A DNA stretch of 64,000 nucleotides from Petrotoga sp. 9PW.55.5.1 (GCF_003265365.1 NZ_AUPM01000031.1:49657-113656); one strand, 5' to 3'; counted from the first letter of the stretch, positions 9,711 through 19,505 are shown. The notes: generated by a model from the sequence alone, not told the origin. Translations and numbers: made by a program.

Positions 9711-10811
9711 ATGATAGAATATGAAATTAAAGTCAAAATTAGCGAACTTAGAGAAAGTTTTGAAAATTTAAAAGAGCTTTTTGACGTTCAAAAGGTAAAA
9801 AAAGAGATTCACAAGTTAGATAAAGAAATGATGGACCCAACGCTTTGGGACGATCCTCAAAGAGCTCAAAAGATTTCAAAAAGAGCTCAAGATTTAAAAA
9901 ATGAATTACTTGAATTTAACAAGTTAGAAAGTGATTTTGAAGATCTAGAAATAGCTGTTGAATTATCTGATGAGGATCAAGGTATGACTAATCAAGTTGA
10001 TGAAATATTAAAAGATATAGAAAAAAAGATTTCAGTTTTTAATATGAAAGCCTTGCTTTCAGGAGAGTATGATGATGCTAATGCTTTTTTAACAATACAT
10101 CCAGGTGCTGGCGGTACAGAATCTCAGGATTGGACTTCAATGTTGTTTAGAATGTATACAAGATGGGCTGATAAAAATAATTTTAAAATAGAAACTATAG
10201 ATTTCCAAGAGGGCGATGAAGCAGGTATTAAAAATGTTACCATTAAAATTTCTGGTGAATACGTTTATGGAAAACTTAGATACGAAAGTGGTGTACATCG
10301 ATTGGTAAGAATTTCTCCTTTTGATTCAAATGCCAGAAGACACACCTCTTTTGCTTCTGTTTCTGTTATGCCTGAATTGGATGAAGATGTTGAAATAGAA
10401 ATAAATATGGAAGAATTAAAGATTGATACATATAGATCTGGTGGAGCTGGCGGGCAGCATGTTAATAAAACTGATTCTGCAGTTAGAATAACTCATCTTC
10501 CAACAGGTATAGTTGTGGCAGTTCAAAATGAACGCTCGCAGCATCAGAATAAAGCAAATGCTTTGAAAATTTTAAAGTCCAAATTATACGAATTAGAGCA
10601 ACAAAAAAATATTGAAGAAAGAATGAAAATTCGTGGAGAAGTTAAAGATATTTCTTGGGGAAATCAGATAAGGTCATATGTTTTGTATCCATATACTATG
10701 GTTAAAGATCATAGAACAGGGTATGAAACATCTAACGCCCAAGCAGTTTTGGATGGTGAAATAGACGGTTTTATAGAAGAAGAATTATTATTTTTTGCAA
10801 AATATAAATAA
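9711..10811 (+). CDS. prfB: peptide chain release factor 2
   Basis: 366 residues. The SPF tripeptide that reads UGA (in RLVRISPFDSNARRHTSFASV, about 204) marks RF2 rather than RF1, and the catalytic GGQ (in SGGAGGQHVNKTDSAVR, about 247-249) is intact. It releases peptides at UGA and UAA. Many bacterial prfB genes need a +1 programmed frameshift near codon 26; here the gene reads through in one frame from ATG 9711, so that autoregulatory switch is absent. AGGTGAT site immediately upstream. Downstream of secA by 18 nt, as in many genomes where secA and prfB are paired. Confidence 0.97.
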   Translation: MIEYEIKVKISELRESFENLKELFDVQKVKKEIHKLDKEMMDPTLWDDPQRAQKISKRAQDLKNELLEFNKLESDFEDLEIAVELSDEDQGMTNQVDEILKDIEKKISVFNMKALLSGEYDDANAFLTIHPGAGGTESQDWTSMLFRMYTRWADKNNFKIETIDFQEGDEAGIKNVTIKISGEYVYGKLRYESGVHRLVRISPFDSNARRHTSFASVSVMPELDEDVEIEINMEELKIDTYRSGGAGGQHVNKTDSAVRITHLPTGIVVAVQNERSQHQNKANALKILKSKLYELEQQKNIEERMKIRGEVKDISWGNQIRSYVLYPYTMVKDHRTGYETSNAQAVLDGEIDGFIEEELLFFAKYK

Positions 10812-10856
10812 ACGGCTAAGAAATAATTTGATTTTCAGTAAAAGAGGTGTATAATA

Positions 10857-11750
10857 ATAACAAGGAAGTACGATAGTTTTCACAAAAGTGTAATGGTGGA
10901 AGAGAGTCTTTCTTATCTAATTACAGAAAAAGAAGGAATTTATGTCGATTGTACTGCTGGTGAAGGCGGACATATTAAAGCGATCATGCAGAAATGTGAA
11001 AATAAGGCAAAAGTAATAGGTGTTGATATAGATTATGAGGTTTTGGAGATAGCGGAACAAAAACTGAAAGAAATTTCTAATAATATTACCTTAATTAAAT
11101 CATCTTATAAAGATATAGATATGGTTTTAGGTGGATTAGGCATAAAACAGGTTGATGGTTTTTTAATGGATTTAGGAGTTTCCACTTTTCAGCTTAAAGG
11201 TAAAAACAGGGGATTTTCTTTTCTAGATGATGAAGAGTTAGATATGAGAATGGATACAGAAGCCTCAAAGAATGCTGCTTACGTTGTTAATAATTATACT
11301 CAAGAAGAATTAAGGCGTATTATTTTCGAGTATGGGGAAGAAAAAAGATTTGCTAATAGCATAGCTAAAAGCATTTTGAAAAATCGTCCTATAAATACAA
11401 CTCAAGAATTGGTATCAGCCATAAAAAAAGGACTCCCAAAATCTGAATTAGGGAATCGAAAAAGGCATTTTGCCACAAAAACTTTCCAGGCCATAAGAAT
11501 TGAAGTTAATGATGAATTAAAGAATGTGGAGGATACACTTGCGAAATTCGAAAAATTTTTAAGAATCGGTGGAAGAGTAGTGATTATAACTTTCCATTCT
11601 TTGGAAGATAGGATAGTAAAAAATTTCTTTAAAAATAACAATAAATACATTTTTATTACTCAAAAGCCTATATTACCTTCAAAAGAAGAAATAATAAATA
11701 ATCCTAGAAGTAGAAGTGCGAAATTAAGAGTGGCGGAGTTTGTAGGATAA
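10857..11750 (+). CDS. rsmH: 16S rRNA (cytosine(1402)-N4)-methyltransferase RsmH, apparent AUA start
   Basis: SAM-dependent methyltransferase (MraW) that methylates C1402 in the ribosomal P site. Visible: SAM motif DCTAGEGGH, GVDIDYEVLEIA, FLMDLGVSTFQL, RMD, and a C-terminal PSKEEIINNPRSRSAKLRVAE. The first ATG (10893) has no ribosome binding site and would remove the conserved N-terminal HxxVMxxE motif; the frame upstream encodes RKYDSFHKSVMVEE. AAAGAGGTG (10841-10849) is followed by three tandem ATA codons at 10851, 10854 and 10857, the last with optimal spacing. No ATG, GTG or TTG exists upstream, so initiation at AUA is proposed. First gene of a small division/wall group (rsmH, ftsL, ftsI). 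Confidence 0.93.
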   Translation: MTRKYDSFHKSVMVEESLSYLITEKEGIYVDCTAGEGGHIKAIMQKCENKAKVIGVDIDYEVLEIAEQKLKEISNNITLIKSSYKDIDMVLGGLGIKQVDGFLMDLGVSTFQLKGKNRGFSFLDDEELDMRMDTEASKNAAYVVNNYTQEELRRIIFEYGEEKRFANSIAKSILKNRPINTTQELVSAIKKGLPKSELGNRKRHFATKTFQAIRIEVNDELKNVEDTLAKFEKFLRIGGRVVIITFHSLEDRIVKNFFKNNNKYIFITQKPILPSKEEIINNPRSRSAKLRVAEFVG

Positions 11751-11785
11751 GTTTATAGGGAAGTTTAGAAATAGGGGGAATTTTT

Positions 11786-12061
11786 ATGGAAAAAGATACT
11801 CACATAAAGAGTCGGGAATTAGAAAGAACTAAAAGTAAAATTAAAGCTATAGATATAATTTTAATAGCATTGGTTTTTTTAGCTTTTTTAGCTGTTAGTA
11901 TATGGGCGACAATATTTCTAAACTTTGGGAAAAATATTGAAAATTACAAAAATATAATTTCTAAGACTCAAATGGAAGTAAATAACTTGGAACAAAAAAT
12001 AACAAAATTAGATTCTGATATTAATAAATATCTAGAGATTTTAAACCTAATGGAGAAGTAA
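11786..12061 (+). CDS. FtsL/DivIC-like short bitopic membrane protein
   Basis: 91 residues: a charged cytoplasmic start, one TM helix (about 27-50), then a coiled coil (about 55-90) rich in leucine and lysine. Size, topology and position between rsmH and a FtsI-type penicillin-binding protein are those of FtsL, which bridges FtsB and FtsI in the divisome. Sequence conservation in this family is very low, so the call rests on topology and synteny. ATG start with GGGGGA upstream. The next gene starts 6 nt after the stop, so translational coupling is likely. Confidence 0.7.
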   Translation: MEKDTHIKSRELERTKSKIKAIDIILIALVFLAFLAVSIWATIFLNFGKNIENYKNIISKTQMEVNNLEQKITKLDSDINKYLEILNLMEK

Positions 12062-12066
12062 ATTAC

Positions 12067-13764
12067 GTGGAATTAAAACGGATCATTTTTATCTTTGTGT
12101 TTGGTTTTTTGTACGTTTTCCTTATTTTCTTAACTTTCATATATAATAACTCTTTATCAAAAGACTTCGAAGAATTAGCTTCAATTTTAGAATCTCCTGA
12201 ATATGCGCTGCTTTTAGACAGCGAAGGTAACACTCTTGTATATAATCAAAAAAAATATGAAGCATGGATAGATTTGGATTTTATGAAAAAAAGGAAAGAA
12301 TATGAAAAGAACAAGTATTTATTGAATCAGAGATTTAATGAAGAGCAAATGCAGGATAAGAAATTTTTAAAATGGGGTGTCTATGACACGTACGAAGAAG
12401 CTTATATGGACCTAGGGGTTTTAAATAAATTTAGTAATATATATCCTGTAACTCAGAGAGTTTATAACGAACTATTTAATTTTGATCAATTAATTGGAAA
12501 AATAGGTAAAACGACTTATGGTATAGAACCTTTTTTGTTAGAGAAAGGGCTTCTAGAAAATCAAGATGAAATCCGTTTAAGTATCGATTTAGAACTTCAA
12601 AAGATTGTATATCAAGAGTTATTAAAGGCGGTAGAAAAGGAATCTGCCGAAGGTGGAACTGCAATAATAATGGAAAGTAATACTGGGAAAATTAAAGCTA
12701 GTGTTTCTTTATACCCTTGGAATATTGCATATATGGGTTATATTGAACCCGGTTCTACTTTAAAACCTTTATTAATAGCTCTTGCTTTGGATGAAAATAT
12801 TGTAAATACAAACGATATTTTTTATTCTGGTTATGAATACTTTCCAACAGGTAAAAATAATTTTAGAGTAACCGAATCACAAGGTTATGGTTTTGGTGAA
12901 ATTGGTCTAAAAGAAACTATTGTACATTCCTCGAATATAGTGATCTCAAAAATTATGAATGAAATTCTCAAAGAATTTTCTAATCAATGGCTTTATCAAA
13001 AACTAATAAATTTTGGATTTGGTGCTAAAACAGGGGTAGAATTTAAAGGAGAAATAAATGGGATTTTACCTCTACCCAATACTTGGTATGAAATAACTCC
13101 TTATCAGATTTCTTTAGGTCAAGGGATAGGGACCACCCCCATACAGTTGGTTTCTGCATTTAATGTTTTTGCAAACAATGGAAAGTATGTCCAACCAAGT
13201 TTTTTAGAAGATACAAGTACACTAAAAAGGCAAGTCATATCAGAACCAACTACTGATATAATAAAAGATTGGCTAGGTTATACAGTAATTGAAGGAACAG
13301 CAAAAAAAGCTTACAAAGAAGGACTTAGAATTGGTGGAAAAACAGGGACTGCTCAAAAGGCTCAAAGCGGGGTAGGATATATAAAAGGGAGCTATTATTC
13401 CTTGTTTGTAGGATTTTATCCATTGGTTGATCCAAAATATACCGCACTGATAGTAATAGATAACCCAAAAGAAGAATTTTATGGTGGGGAAGTAGCTGCC
13501 CCAGTTTTGAAAGATATTTTTTATCGCTATACGAAAGAAAAGGGAATTGAAACGTCAGAAAGTAAAAAAGTATATTATAACAATATTATGCCTGATTTAA
13601 CAGGGTTTTCAGTTGTAGAGGCTTATAATATTCTTTTAAATATGGGAATAAATGGCAAGGACATAATCATCATAGGTAATGGTGATAAAGTTGTTTCTCA
13701 ATCTATTAGTCCAAACAAATATATCGATGATTCAAAAATTATAGAATTATATGCTTTTAAATGA
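12067..13764 (+). CDS. FtsI/PBP2-type peptidoglycan transpeptidase with C-terminal PASTA domain
   Basis: 565 residues. N-terminal TM anchor (about 5-27), a short non-catalytic linker region, then a transpeptidase domain with all three active-site motifs: STLK (Ser230, Lys233), SSN (288-290) and KTGT (425-428). A single PASTA repeat follows (about 510-565, MPDLTGFSVVEAYNILLNMG). It cross-links septal peptidoglycan. GTG start with GGAGAAG about 8 nt upstream. Position after rsmH and an FtsL-like gene supports FtsI rather than an elongation-type PBP2. The dimerisation domain is shorter than in classical FtsI. Confidence 0.88.
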   Translation: MELKRIIFIFVFGFLYVFLIFLTFIYNNSLSKDFEELASILESPEYALLLDSEGNTLVYNQKKYEAWIDLDFMKKRKEYEKNKYLLNQRFNEEQMQDKKFLKWGVYDTYEEAYMDLGVLNKFSNIYPVTQRVYNELFNFDQLIGKIGKTTYGIEPFLLEKGLLENQDEIRLSIDLELQKIVYQELLKAVEKESAEGGTAIIMESNTGKIKASVSLYPWNIAYMGYIEPGSTLKPLLIALALDENIVNTNDIFYSGYEYFPTGKNNFRVTESQGYGFGEIGLKETIVHSSNIVISKIMNEILKEFSNQWLYQKLINFGFGAKTGVEFKGEINGILPLPNTWYEITPYQISLGQGIGTTPIQLVSAFNVFANNGKYVQPSFLEDTSTLKRQVISEPTTDIIKDWLGYTVIEGTAKKAYKEGLRIGGKTGTAQKAQSGVGYIKGSYYSLFVGFYPLVDPKYTALIVIDNPKEEFYGGEVAAPVLKDIFYRYTKEKGIETSESKKVYYNNIMPDLTGFSVVEAYNILLNMGINGKDIIIIGNGDKVVSQSISPNKYIDDSKIIELYAFK

Positions 13765-13777
13765 AGGAGAATGTGAC

Positions 13778-14767
13778 TTGTCAAGAATTTTGTTATTAGG
13801 GAACTCATCTATCAAAAAAAGAATGAAAATCGAAGAAATCAAAAAAAATAATCAGGATGCAGAATTTATAAGGCTTTTTCCTGAAAATTATTCATCAGAA
13901 AATTTTAGTAATATCTTTACTATGGGAGATTTGTTTTCAAAAAAAAAGATCATAATAATTTCTGATTTTGATAAATATAATATTTCACAACAAGAAAAAA
14001 TAGCAAGATTGATAAACCAGGTAGGAGAAGCTTTTAAAGGTTTTATTATATTAGAAAGTCAGAATGAAACGAAAATTCTAAAAAGCATAAAATTTGAAAT
14101 AAAGGTTGATGCAAATCAACCACCACCTTGGAAAGAGGATTTGTGGATCAATTATTTAAAAGAAATAGCGAATAAATTCAGCAAGAATTTAAACGATGAA
14201 GCAGCTGAAAAATTAATCCAAATTGTTGGTAAAAATGAAGAGTTACTTTATGAAGAAGTTAAAAAGTTGTCGATATATTCAAAAAGTAACGATATTTTAA
14301 GTCAAGAAATTCAAGAAATATCTTCCGTTTTTTCAACTGTAAATTTAGAAGAATTATGTTATGAATTAGCTAGAAAAAACCAAAAAAAAGTACAAGACGA
14401 ATTTCAAAAAGCAGTTTCATCTTCAAATTTTACATCAATTGGCATGCTAGGATATATGAATAGGTATTTTTTGGATTTGTATTCTGTTATATTATATGGA
14501 GAAAACAAAAAATACTATACATGGCCTGAAATAGCTAAAATAAGTAAAGAAAGTCAAGTTTCACAGCAAAGGGTTGCTTCTTTTTTAGGTTATAATTTCA
14601 AAAGTGATAAAACAAAAAAAACCAATTTAGAAAATATGTATTCTACTATTTCTTTAGGGAAAATAATAATAGAGCTAGAAAAATTGGATAGATCTTTAAA
14701 GGCTGGAGGAGATGCAAAAGTTCTTCTCGCTTCCTTTTTTCACGATTTTTGTACAGATAAGTTATGA
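13778..14767 (+). CDS. holA: DNA polymerase III delta subunit-like protein (HolA-like)
   Basis: About 329 residues with the clamp-loader delta layout: an N-terminal RecA-like region (FTMGDLFSKKKIIIISDFDK), a middle three-helix lid (GKNEELLYEEVKKLSIYS is the typical signature around residue 160), and a C-terminal helical collar ending with LEKLDRSLKAGGDAKVLLASF. Delta opens the beta clamp for loading on DNA. The TTG at 13778 is chosen over an ATG at 13751 because GAAGGAGA (13763-13770) lies 7 nt upstream of it and 13751 overlaps the preceding gene. Tail-to-tail overlap of 6 nt with the reverse histidine kinase. Confidence 0.8.
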   Translation: MSRILLLGNSSIKKRMKIEEIKKNNQDAEFIRLFPENYSSENFSNIFTMGDLFSKKKIIIISDFDKYNISQQEKIARLINQVGEAFKGFIILESQNETKILKSIKFEIKVDANQPPPWKEDLWINYLKEIANKFSKNLNDEAAEKLIQIVGKNEELLYEEVKKLSIYSKSNDILSQEIQEISSVFSTVNLEELCYELARKNQKKVQDEFQKAVSSSNFTSIGMLGYMNRYFLDLYSVILYGENKKYYTWPEIAKISKESQVSQQRVASFLGYNFKSDKTKKTNLENMYSTISLGKIIIELEKLDRSLKAGGDAKVLLASFFHDFCTDKL

Positions 14768-16009
14768 AAGATCCTTCTTTACAATATTTCTAATTGATTT
14801 AGGCAATTTAATAACAAAGGTTGTTCCTTGTCCTGTACTCGATTCGACTGAAACAGATCCCTTCAAATTTTCTAAGTTTCTTTTGACTATAGCAAGTCCC
14901 AAACCACTTCCAGGTTTTTCCTTTGAAAGCCTAAAAAAGGGTTTAAAGATATCCTTTATTTTTTCTTTAGGGATGCCCGGACCCGTATCTTTTACAGTAA
15001 TCACAAAATGTTTTGTATAATTATCAAATTCAATATTTACACTAACGGATCCTTGATCAGTATATTTTATGGCATTACCAATGACATTAACTAATACTTG
15101 CTTAAGTTTTGTTTCATCGGTTTCGATCTCTTTTGGGATATTTGTGGGGTAATTTAAATTAATCTCAAGATCGGGAGAAGCAGTCAATTCTAACATAGAT
15201 AATACCTCATAAACTACTTTTTTCAAATCAATCTTTTTCAATTTTAGGTGAGTTTCCCTGTTCAACTTGTTAAATGTTGAAATATCATCTATGAGTGAAT
15301 TCATATGCTTTGCTGAGAATAGCATCTTCTTTACAATATTTTTAATTTCGCTAGTTTCTAACTCAGTATTATTCAATATAGTCTCAGCAAAACCGATAAT
15401 GGCAGTTAAAGGTGTCCTTAATTCATGGCTTATGAAACTTAAGTAATCAGAATTCAACTCTAAAGTTTCTTTCTCAGCATCTCTTAAGAATTTTAAAGTT
15501 AAAAAAATAGATGCTAAGTTACTAAACATTCTAATCATTTTTTTTGAATCATCAGAAAACGAATTAACATTGAAACTATCAATGTAAATGTGACCTATTA
15601 TTCTCTCTTTATTTTTAAGTGCTGAAATTAAAGTAACCATATTGTTATTTTCATGATGTATCTTTTTGCTTATTTTATACAAATCCGTTTCCGGGGAGTT
15701 ATAATCTAGAATATCTTTAACTTCCATAAATTCTTTATCCAAATGTTCGTTAATATATGACTCATTTAATGGAACAATCATATCTTTAATTAAACTTTGA
15801 TCATACCCCATGCCAACTATGGCTTTATACAGCGCTCCTTCGATTAACCAGATTGAACCATACTCAGCCTCTGGGATTATTTTAATAGCGATCTTCAAAA
15901 TCTTAGATAAAAAATCTTTTTCGGACTCATCCCAGTTTATTTCTTGTAATAATTCAACCATTTCTTGGAAAGATTCAATATAATATTCTTTTTCTATTTG
16001 TTTTTGCAT
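14762..16009 (-). CDS. GAF-domain sensor histidine kinase (soluble)
   Basis: 415 residues, no TM helix or signal peptide. N-terminal GAF-like domain (about 30-170, AEYGSIWLIEGALYKAIVGMGYD), a HisKA dimerisation domain with the phospho-acceptor in SFISHELRTPLTAIIGFAE (about 190-210), and a HATPase domain with N box (NVIGNAIKYT), G1 (DTGPGIP) and G2 (GSGLGLAIV). It autophosphorylates in response to a cytoplasmic signal and would phosphorylate a response regulator encoded elsewhere; no regulator is adjacent. The GAF segment resembles that in the HD-GYP protein at 552-2903. Single-gene reverse transcription unit between convergent holA and the tRNA-Asp terminator. Confidence 0.9.
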   Translation of the reverse strand: MQKQIEKEYYIESFQEMVELLQEINWDESEKDFLSKILKIAIKIIPEAEYGSIWLIEGALYKAIVGMGYDQSLIKDMIVPLNESYINEHLDKEFMEVKDILDYNSPETDLYKISKKIHHENNNMVTLISALKNKERIIGHIYIDSFNVNSFSDDSKKMIRMFSNLASIFLTLKFLRDAEKETLELNSDYLSFISHELRTPLTAIIGFAETILNNTELETSEIKNIVKKMLFSAKHMNSLIDDISTFNKLNRETHLKLKKIDLKKVVYEVLSMLELTASPDLEINLNYPTNIPKEIETDETKLKQVLVNVIGNAIKYTDQGSVSVNIEFDNYTKHFVITVKDTGPGIPKEKIKDIFKPFFRLSKEKPGSGLGLAIVKRNLENLKGSVSVESSTGQGTTFVIKLPKSIRNIVKKDLS

Positions 16010-16056
16010 GAGATATAATTCTCCCCCTAACGTTTTGTAAAATGTTTGTCACATTA

Positions 16057-16068
16057 ATTATATCATAA
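16057..16068 (-). promoter_or_regulatory. extended -10 promoter for the GAF histidine kinase
   Basis: On the reverse strand TATGATATAAT gives an extended -10 element (TATAAT at 16057-16062), about 50 nt upstream of the ATG at 16009. No clear -35. Confidence 0.4.
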
Positions 16069-16126
16069 ATTTAAAAAATATATGTACTTACAGAAAATAA
16101 TAATATAGGAACTTTAAAATAAACTT

Positions 16127-16155
16127 AAAAAAGCGAGCTTTTATTGCTCGCTTTT
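16127..16155 (-). terminator. Rho-independent terminator of tRNA-Asp
   Basis: AAAAGCGAGC and GCTCGCTTTT arms (16129-16138 and 16146-16155) with a 7-nt loop, followed on the reverse strand by six T. It lies 17 nt beyond the CCA end of tRNA-Asp. Confidence 0.85.
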
Positions 16156-16172
16156 AAAATATTTATTTAATA

Positions 16173-16249
16173 TGGCGGGGACGACGGGACTCGAACCCGC
16201 GGCCACCGGTGTGACAGACCGGCATGATAACCATCTTCACCACGTCCCC
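16173..16249 (-). tRNA. tRNA-Asp (GTC)
   Basis: Seventy-seven nt on the reverse strand with encoded CCA. Acceptor stem GGGGACG pairs with CGTCCCC; anticodon loop CTGTCAC gives GTC; T arm GCGGGTTCGAGTCCCGT is standard. Own promoter (16264-16292) and terminator (16127-16155). Confidence 0.97.
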
Positions 16250-16263
16250 TTATAAGCTATTTT

Positions 16264-16292
16264 ATTTTATCATAAAAAACGATCTTTGTAAA
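16264..16292 (-). promoter_or_regulatory. sigma-70-type promoter of tRNA-Asp
   Basis: Reverse strand TTTACA (16287-16292), 17-nt spacer, TAAAAT (16264-16269), about 15 nt upstream of the mature tRNA 5' end. Confidence 0.7.
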
Positions 16293-16378
16293 GATTTTTT
16301 CTTTAAAAATAATTAATAAAAACAAAAAATTATATATTTATTTGGAGAATATAATTATTCATTGTGCATTTTAAATGA

Positions 16379-16406
16379 TTGACAAAGGTACAAATTATAG
16401 TATAAT
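16379..16406 (+). promoter_or_regulatory. strong sigma-70-type promoter of tRNA-Thr
   Basis: Perfect TTGACA (16379-16384) and perfect TATAAT (16401-16406) with a 16-nt spacer, 37 nt before the tRNA. Confidence 0.85.
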
Positions 16407-16442
16407 AGAAAATGACTAAATTTTGCAATTCGATTTTTTTAT

Positions 16443-16517
16443 GCCGGTGTGGCTCAACGGTAGAGCGGCTCATTCGTAATGAGTAGGTTGGGGGTTCAAA
16501 TCCCTTCACCGGCTCCA
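16443..16517 (+). tRNA. tRNA-Thr (CGT)
   Basis: Seventy-five nt with encoded CCA. Acceptor GCCGGTG pairs with CACCGGC; anticodon loop TTCGTAA gives CGT; D and T arms are standard. Preceded by a consensus promoter and followed by a terminator. Confidence 0.96.
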
Positions 16518-16540
16518 TAAAACATTAATAAAAAATAATT

Positions 16541-16567
16541 TAGCGTCTAAAGGCGCTATTTTATTTT
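16541..16567 (+). terminator. terminator of tRNA-Thr
   Basis: TAGCG (16541-16545) and CGCTA (16554-16558) arms with A-rich and T-rich flanks that extend the stem, followed by TTTTATTTTT. Short but well placed. Confidence 0.65.
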
Positions 16568-16602
16568 TATAAAAAAGATTTTTTGCAAAGGGATTGATTA
16601 AA

Positions 16603-17538
16603 ATGGTGCTTCTGGATTTTGAGAAGAAAGTATTGGGGTTTATTAAAGACTATAAAATTTTTAACAAATATGATAAAATATTATTAGGAGTTTCTGGTGG
16701 AAAAGATTCCATGTCTTTGTTTTATACAATGCATAAATTGTCGAAAATTATAGGATTTGAAATCTCTGTAGTTCATTTGAATCATGGAATGAGAGAAGAA
16801 GCTATAAAAGACGAAAATTTTGTTAGAGAAAAATGTGAAAATATCGGTGTTCGTTTCATTTCTGAAAAAAAAGATGTCTTTCAATATTCTAAAAAGAACA
16901 AAGTTGGAATTGAGGTTGCGGGAAGAAGTTTGAGATATGAATTTTTTTATAGAACGTTAAGGAAATTAGATTATAATAAAATTGCTACAGCCCATCATAT
17001 GGATGATTTAGTTGAAACACTTTTTTATAGAATATTACGTGGTACGGGGATTTATGGATTAGGTGGTCTTGTTCCTATAGAAGGTGAATTAGCAAAACCT
17101 ATGTTGTGTGTTAATTTGGAAGATATAAAAAATTATGTTACAATTAATAATATAGAGTATGTGGAAGATAGTTATAATTATTCTCTAGATTATTCAAGAA
17201 ATAAGATTAGGCAGAATATTGCTCCATTGTTCGAACAAATTAATATAAAATATAGTCAGAGTTTTTTTAGATTAGCAAAAATAGTATGGAAGTATAGAGA
17301 AGAAATTAAGAAAAAATTTAATGAAAGAAGTAAAACATCCCAAGATCTTATTAGTATAGAGTTAATAGGAGATTTTTTTGATAAAGAGGTTCTAAGATAT
17401 GCTTTTCTAAAACTAGGACAATACCCTCCAAATATGGAAGAAACTGAAAAGATAATTGAAATGCGAAATGGAGGTATTAGAAGGATAAATAAAATTAATT
17501 TGGTAAAAAAGGGAAATTGTATTGAATTACGTCGTTAA
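16603..17538 (+). CDS. tilS: tRNA(Ile)-lysidine synthetase TilS
   Basis: Adds lysine to C34 of the CAU-anticodon tRNA-Ile so that it reads AUA. N-type ATP pyrophosphatase with the PP-loop SGGKDS (about 30-35), [19 protein letters not shown] and the [10 protein letters not shown] motif that places the tRNA. At about 311 residues it is the short form seen in Aquifex-type TilS, lacking the large C-terminal domain of the E. coli enzyme. ATG 16603 is preferred to TTG 16594 because AAAGGGA (16587-16593) is 9 nt from the ATG and abuts the TTG. The stop overlaps the reading of a possible ATG for ftsH, and tilS-ftsH pairing is common. Confidence 0.95.
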   Translation: MVLLDFEKKVLGFIKDYKIFNKYDKILLGVSGGKDSMSLFYTMHKLSKIIGFEISVVHLNHGMREEAIKDENFVREKCENIGVRFISEKKDVFQYSKKNKVGIEVAGRSLRYEFFYRTLRKLDYNKIATAHHMDDLVETLFYRILRGTGIYGLGGLVPIEGELAKPMLCVNLEDIKNYVTINNIEYVEDSYNYSLDYSRNKIRQNIAPLFEQINIKYSQSFFRLAKIVWKYREEIKKKFNERSKTSQDLISIELIGDFFDKEVLRYAFLKLGQYPPNMEETEKIIEMRNGGIRRINKINLVKKGNCIELRR

Positions 17539-17570
17539 TGGATTTTGGAATTAAGAGGAGGTTTCTTTAT

Positions 17571-19505
17571 TTGGAAAAAAATAATAAAAATAAATCTAAA
17601 GTCTACGGGCTTTTATTTATATATGTATTAATAGGAGTTTTGATCTTCTTCGGGGTTAACAGTATTATATCCTCTGAAGATGTAACACAAATAGAATACA
17701 GCCAGCTAATAAGTATGGCCGAAGATGACAAGATAATATCTTTAGAAATTGAAGATTCTGGTTATGTGCGAGCCCGAGATTTGAATGGACTTTATTATAA
17801 GACTTATGCCCCGAATTTTCTGACAGATCAACAGTATGTTTATGGATTAGCAAGTCGAGGAATAGAAATAAAATATGTAAATAGTCTTGAAAACAGTTGG
17901 TGGGTCTCTATTCTCACATTACTTTTACCCATTTTTTTACTTCTTTTCATGTTTTCCTTCTTGTTTCGATCAAGGGGAGGAGCCGCTGGGCAGAGTATGA
18001 ATTTTATAAAGAGTCCTGCTAAAAAATATGAAAATAAAAAAAACAAGGTTTCTTTTAATGATGTAGCAGGAGTTAAAGAAGCAAAAGAAGAGTTAACTGA
18101 TGTTATAAAGTTCCTTAAAAATCCTAAAACATTTAATAAGTTAGGGGCTAGAATGCCAAAAGGTGTTCTTTTGGTTGGACCACCTGGAACAGGTAAAACA
18201 TTATTGGCGAGGGCCGTTGCTGGTGAAGCAGAAGTACCTTTTTTCTATATTAGTGGTTCGGATTTCGTTGAGCTTTTTGTTGGTGTAGGAGCTGCAAGAG
18301 TTAGGGACCTTTTTAATCAGGCAAAAGCTAATGCGCCCGCTATAATTTTTATTGATGAAATAGATGCTGTTGGTAGACAGAGAGGAGCTGGTCTTGGGGG
18401 AGGGCACGATGAAAGAGAGCAAACACTCAACTCTATATTGGTTGAGATGGATGGTTTTGATCCTAGCATTGGAATAATTGTAATGGCAGCCACTAATAGA
18501 GCAGATGTACTTGATAAAGCTTTATTAAGACCCGGAAGATTTGATAAAAAAGTTGTTGTGGATAGACCAGATGCACAGGGCAGGAAAGAAATTTTAAAAA
18601 TTCATTTTAGGGGTAAAAAGATTTCTCCAGATATGGATTTGGATGTTTTAGCTAAGATAACCCCTGGTTTTGTCGGTGCAGATCTAGAAAATTTAGTCAA
18701 TGAAGCAGCACTTCTTGCAGCCAGAAGCGGTAAAAAATATATTACAATGAAAGATTGTGAAGAAGCTGTTGAAAGAGTTTTAGCGGGTCCAGAGCGTAAA
18801 ACTAGAATACTAACTGATCAGGAGAAGGAAGTAGTAGCATATCATGAATTGGGACATGCTTTATTAGGAACACTTTTACCTAATTCAGATCCTGTTCATA
18901 AAGTTACAATCATACCAAGGGGATATGCCGCTTTAGGTTATACTCTGCAATTGCCAACAGAAGATAGGTATTTAATGAGTAAGTCCGAATTATTGGATGA
19001 TATAGTAGTAATGTTAGGTGGTAGAGCTGCAGAAGAAATAATATTTGAAGAAATTACCAGCGGAGCTGAAAACGACTTAAAAAGAGCAACTGAAATGGCA
19101 CGAAGAATGGTAGAAAGCTATGGAATGAGTGAAAAAATAGGACCCGTTTTCTGGGGAAGCGAAAGTGAAGAGACATTCTTAGCTCGAGAACTTTTTAGAG
19201 AAAAGAATTATTCTGACGAAACAGCGAAAGAATTAGATTCAGAGGTAAAAAGAATTATTAATTATAGTTATGAAAAGGCAAAAAAAATATTAAATGAGAA
19301 TAGAAAAAAATTGGAGATCATTACGCAATATCTTTTAAAAGTTGAAACTATAAATGGCAAAGAGTTAAAAGATTTATTAAGCAAAGATATAGATGATTTA
19401 AAGGATTTTGTTGATAATTTTGGAGATTCTTCAATAATTCAAGAAGAAGTCCGGGTGATAAATTATGAATACACAACTAGAAAAAATAAATTTACTGAAG
19501 GATAA
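17571..19505 (+). CDS. ftsH: ATP-dependent membrane metalloprotease FtsH
   Basis: Inner-membrane AAA+ protease that degrades misassembled membrane proteins and short-lived regulators. Two TM helices (about 13-32 and 108-130) flank a small periplasmic domain; AAA module with Walker A GPPGTGKT (about 202), Walker [13 protein letters not shown] and second region of homology; zinc-protease motif HELGHA (about 424) with the distal acidic ligand in the C-terminal helical domain. The in-frame ATG at 17538 overlaps tilS; TTG 17571 with GAGGAGGT at 17554-17561 is a better start. The last 41 nt overlap the next gene, so the two are probably coupled. Confidence 0.97.
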   Translation: MEKNNKNKSKVYGLLFIYVLIGVLIFFGVNSIISSEDVTQIEYSQLISMAEDDKIISLEIEDSGYVRARDLNGLYYKTYAPNFLTDQQYVYGLASRGIEIKYVNSLENSWWVSILTLLLPIFLLLFMFSFLFRSRGGAAGQSMNFIKSPAKKYENKKNKVSFNDVAGVKEAKEELTDVIKFLKNPKTFNKLGARMPKGVLLVGPPGTGKTLLARAVAGEAEVPFFYISGSDFVELFVGVGAARVRDLFNQAKANAPAIIFIDEIDAVGRQRGAGLGGGHDEREQTLNSILVEMDGFDPSIGIIVMAATNRADVLDKALLRPGRFDKKVVVDRPDAQGRKEILKIHFRGKKISPDMDLDVLAKITPGFVGADLENLVNEAALLAARSGKKYITMKDCEEAVERVLAGPERKTRILTDQEKEVVAYHELGHALLGTLLPNSDPVHKVTIIPRGYAALGYTLQLPTEDRYLMSKSELLDDIVVMLGGRAAEEIIFEEITSGAENDLKRATEMARRMVESYGMSEKIGPVFWGSESEETFLARELFREKNYSDETAKELDSEVKRIINYSYEKAKKILNENRKKLEIITQYLLKVETINGKELKDLLSKDIDDLKDFVDNFGDSSIIQEEVRVINYEYTTRKNKFTEG

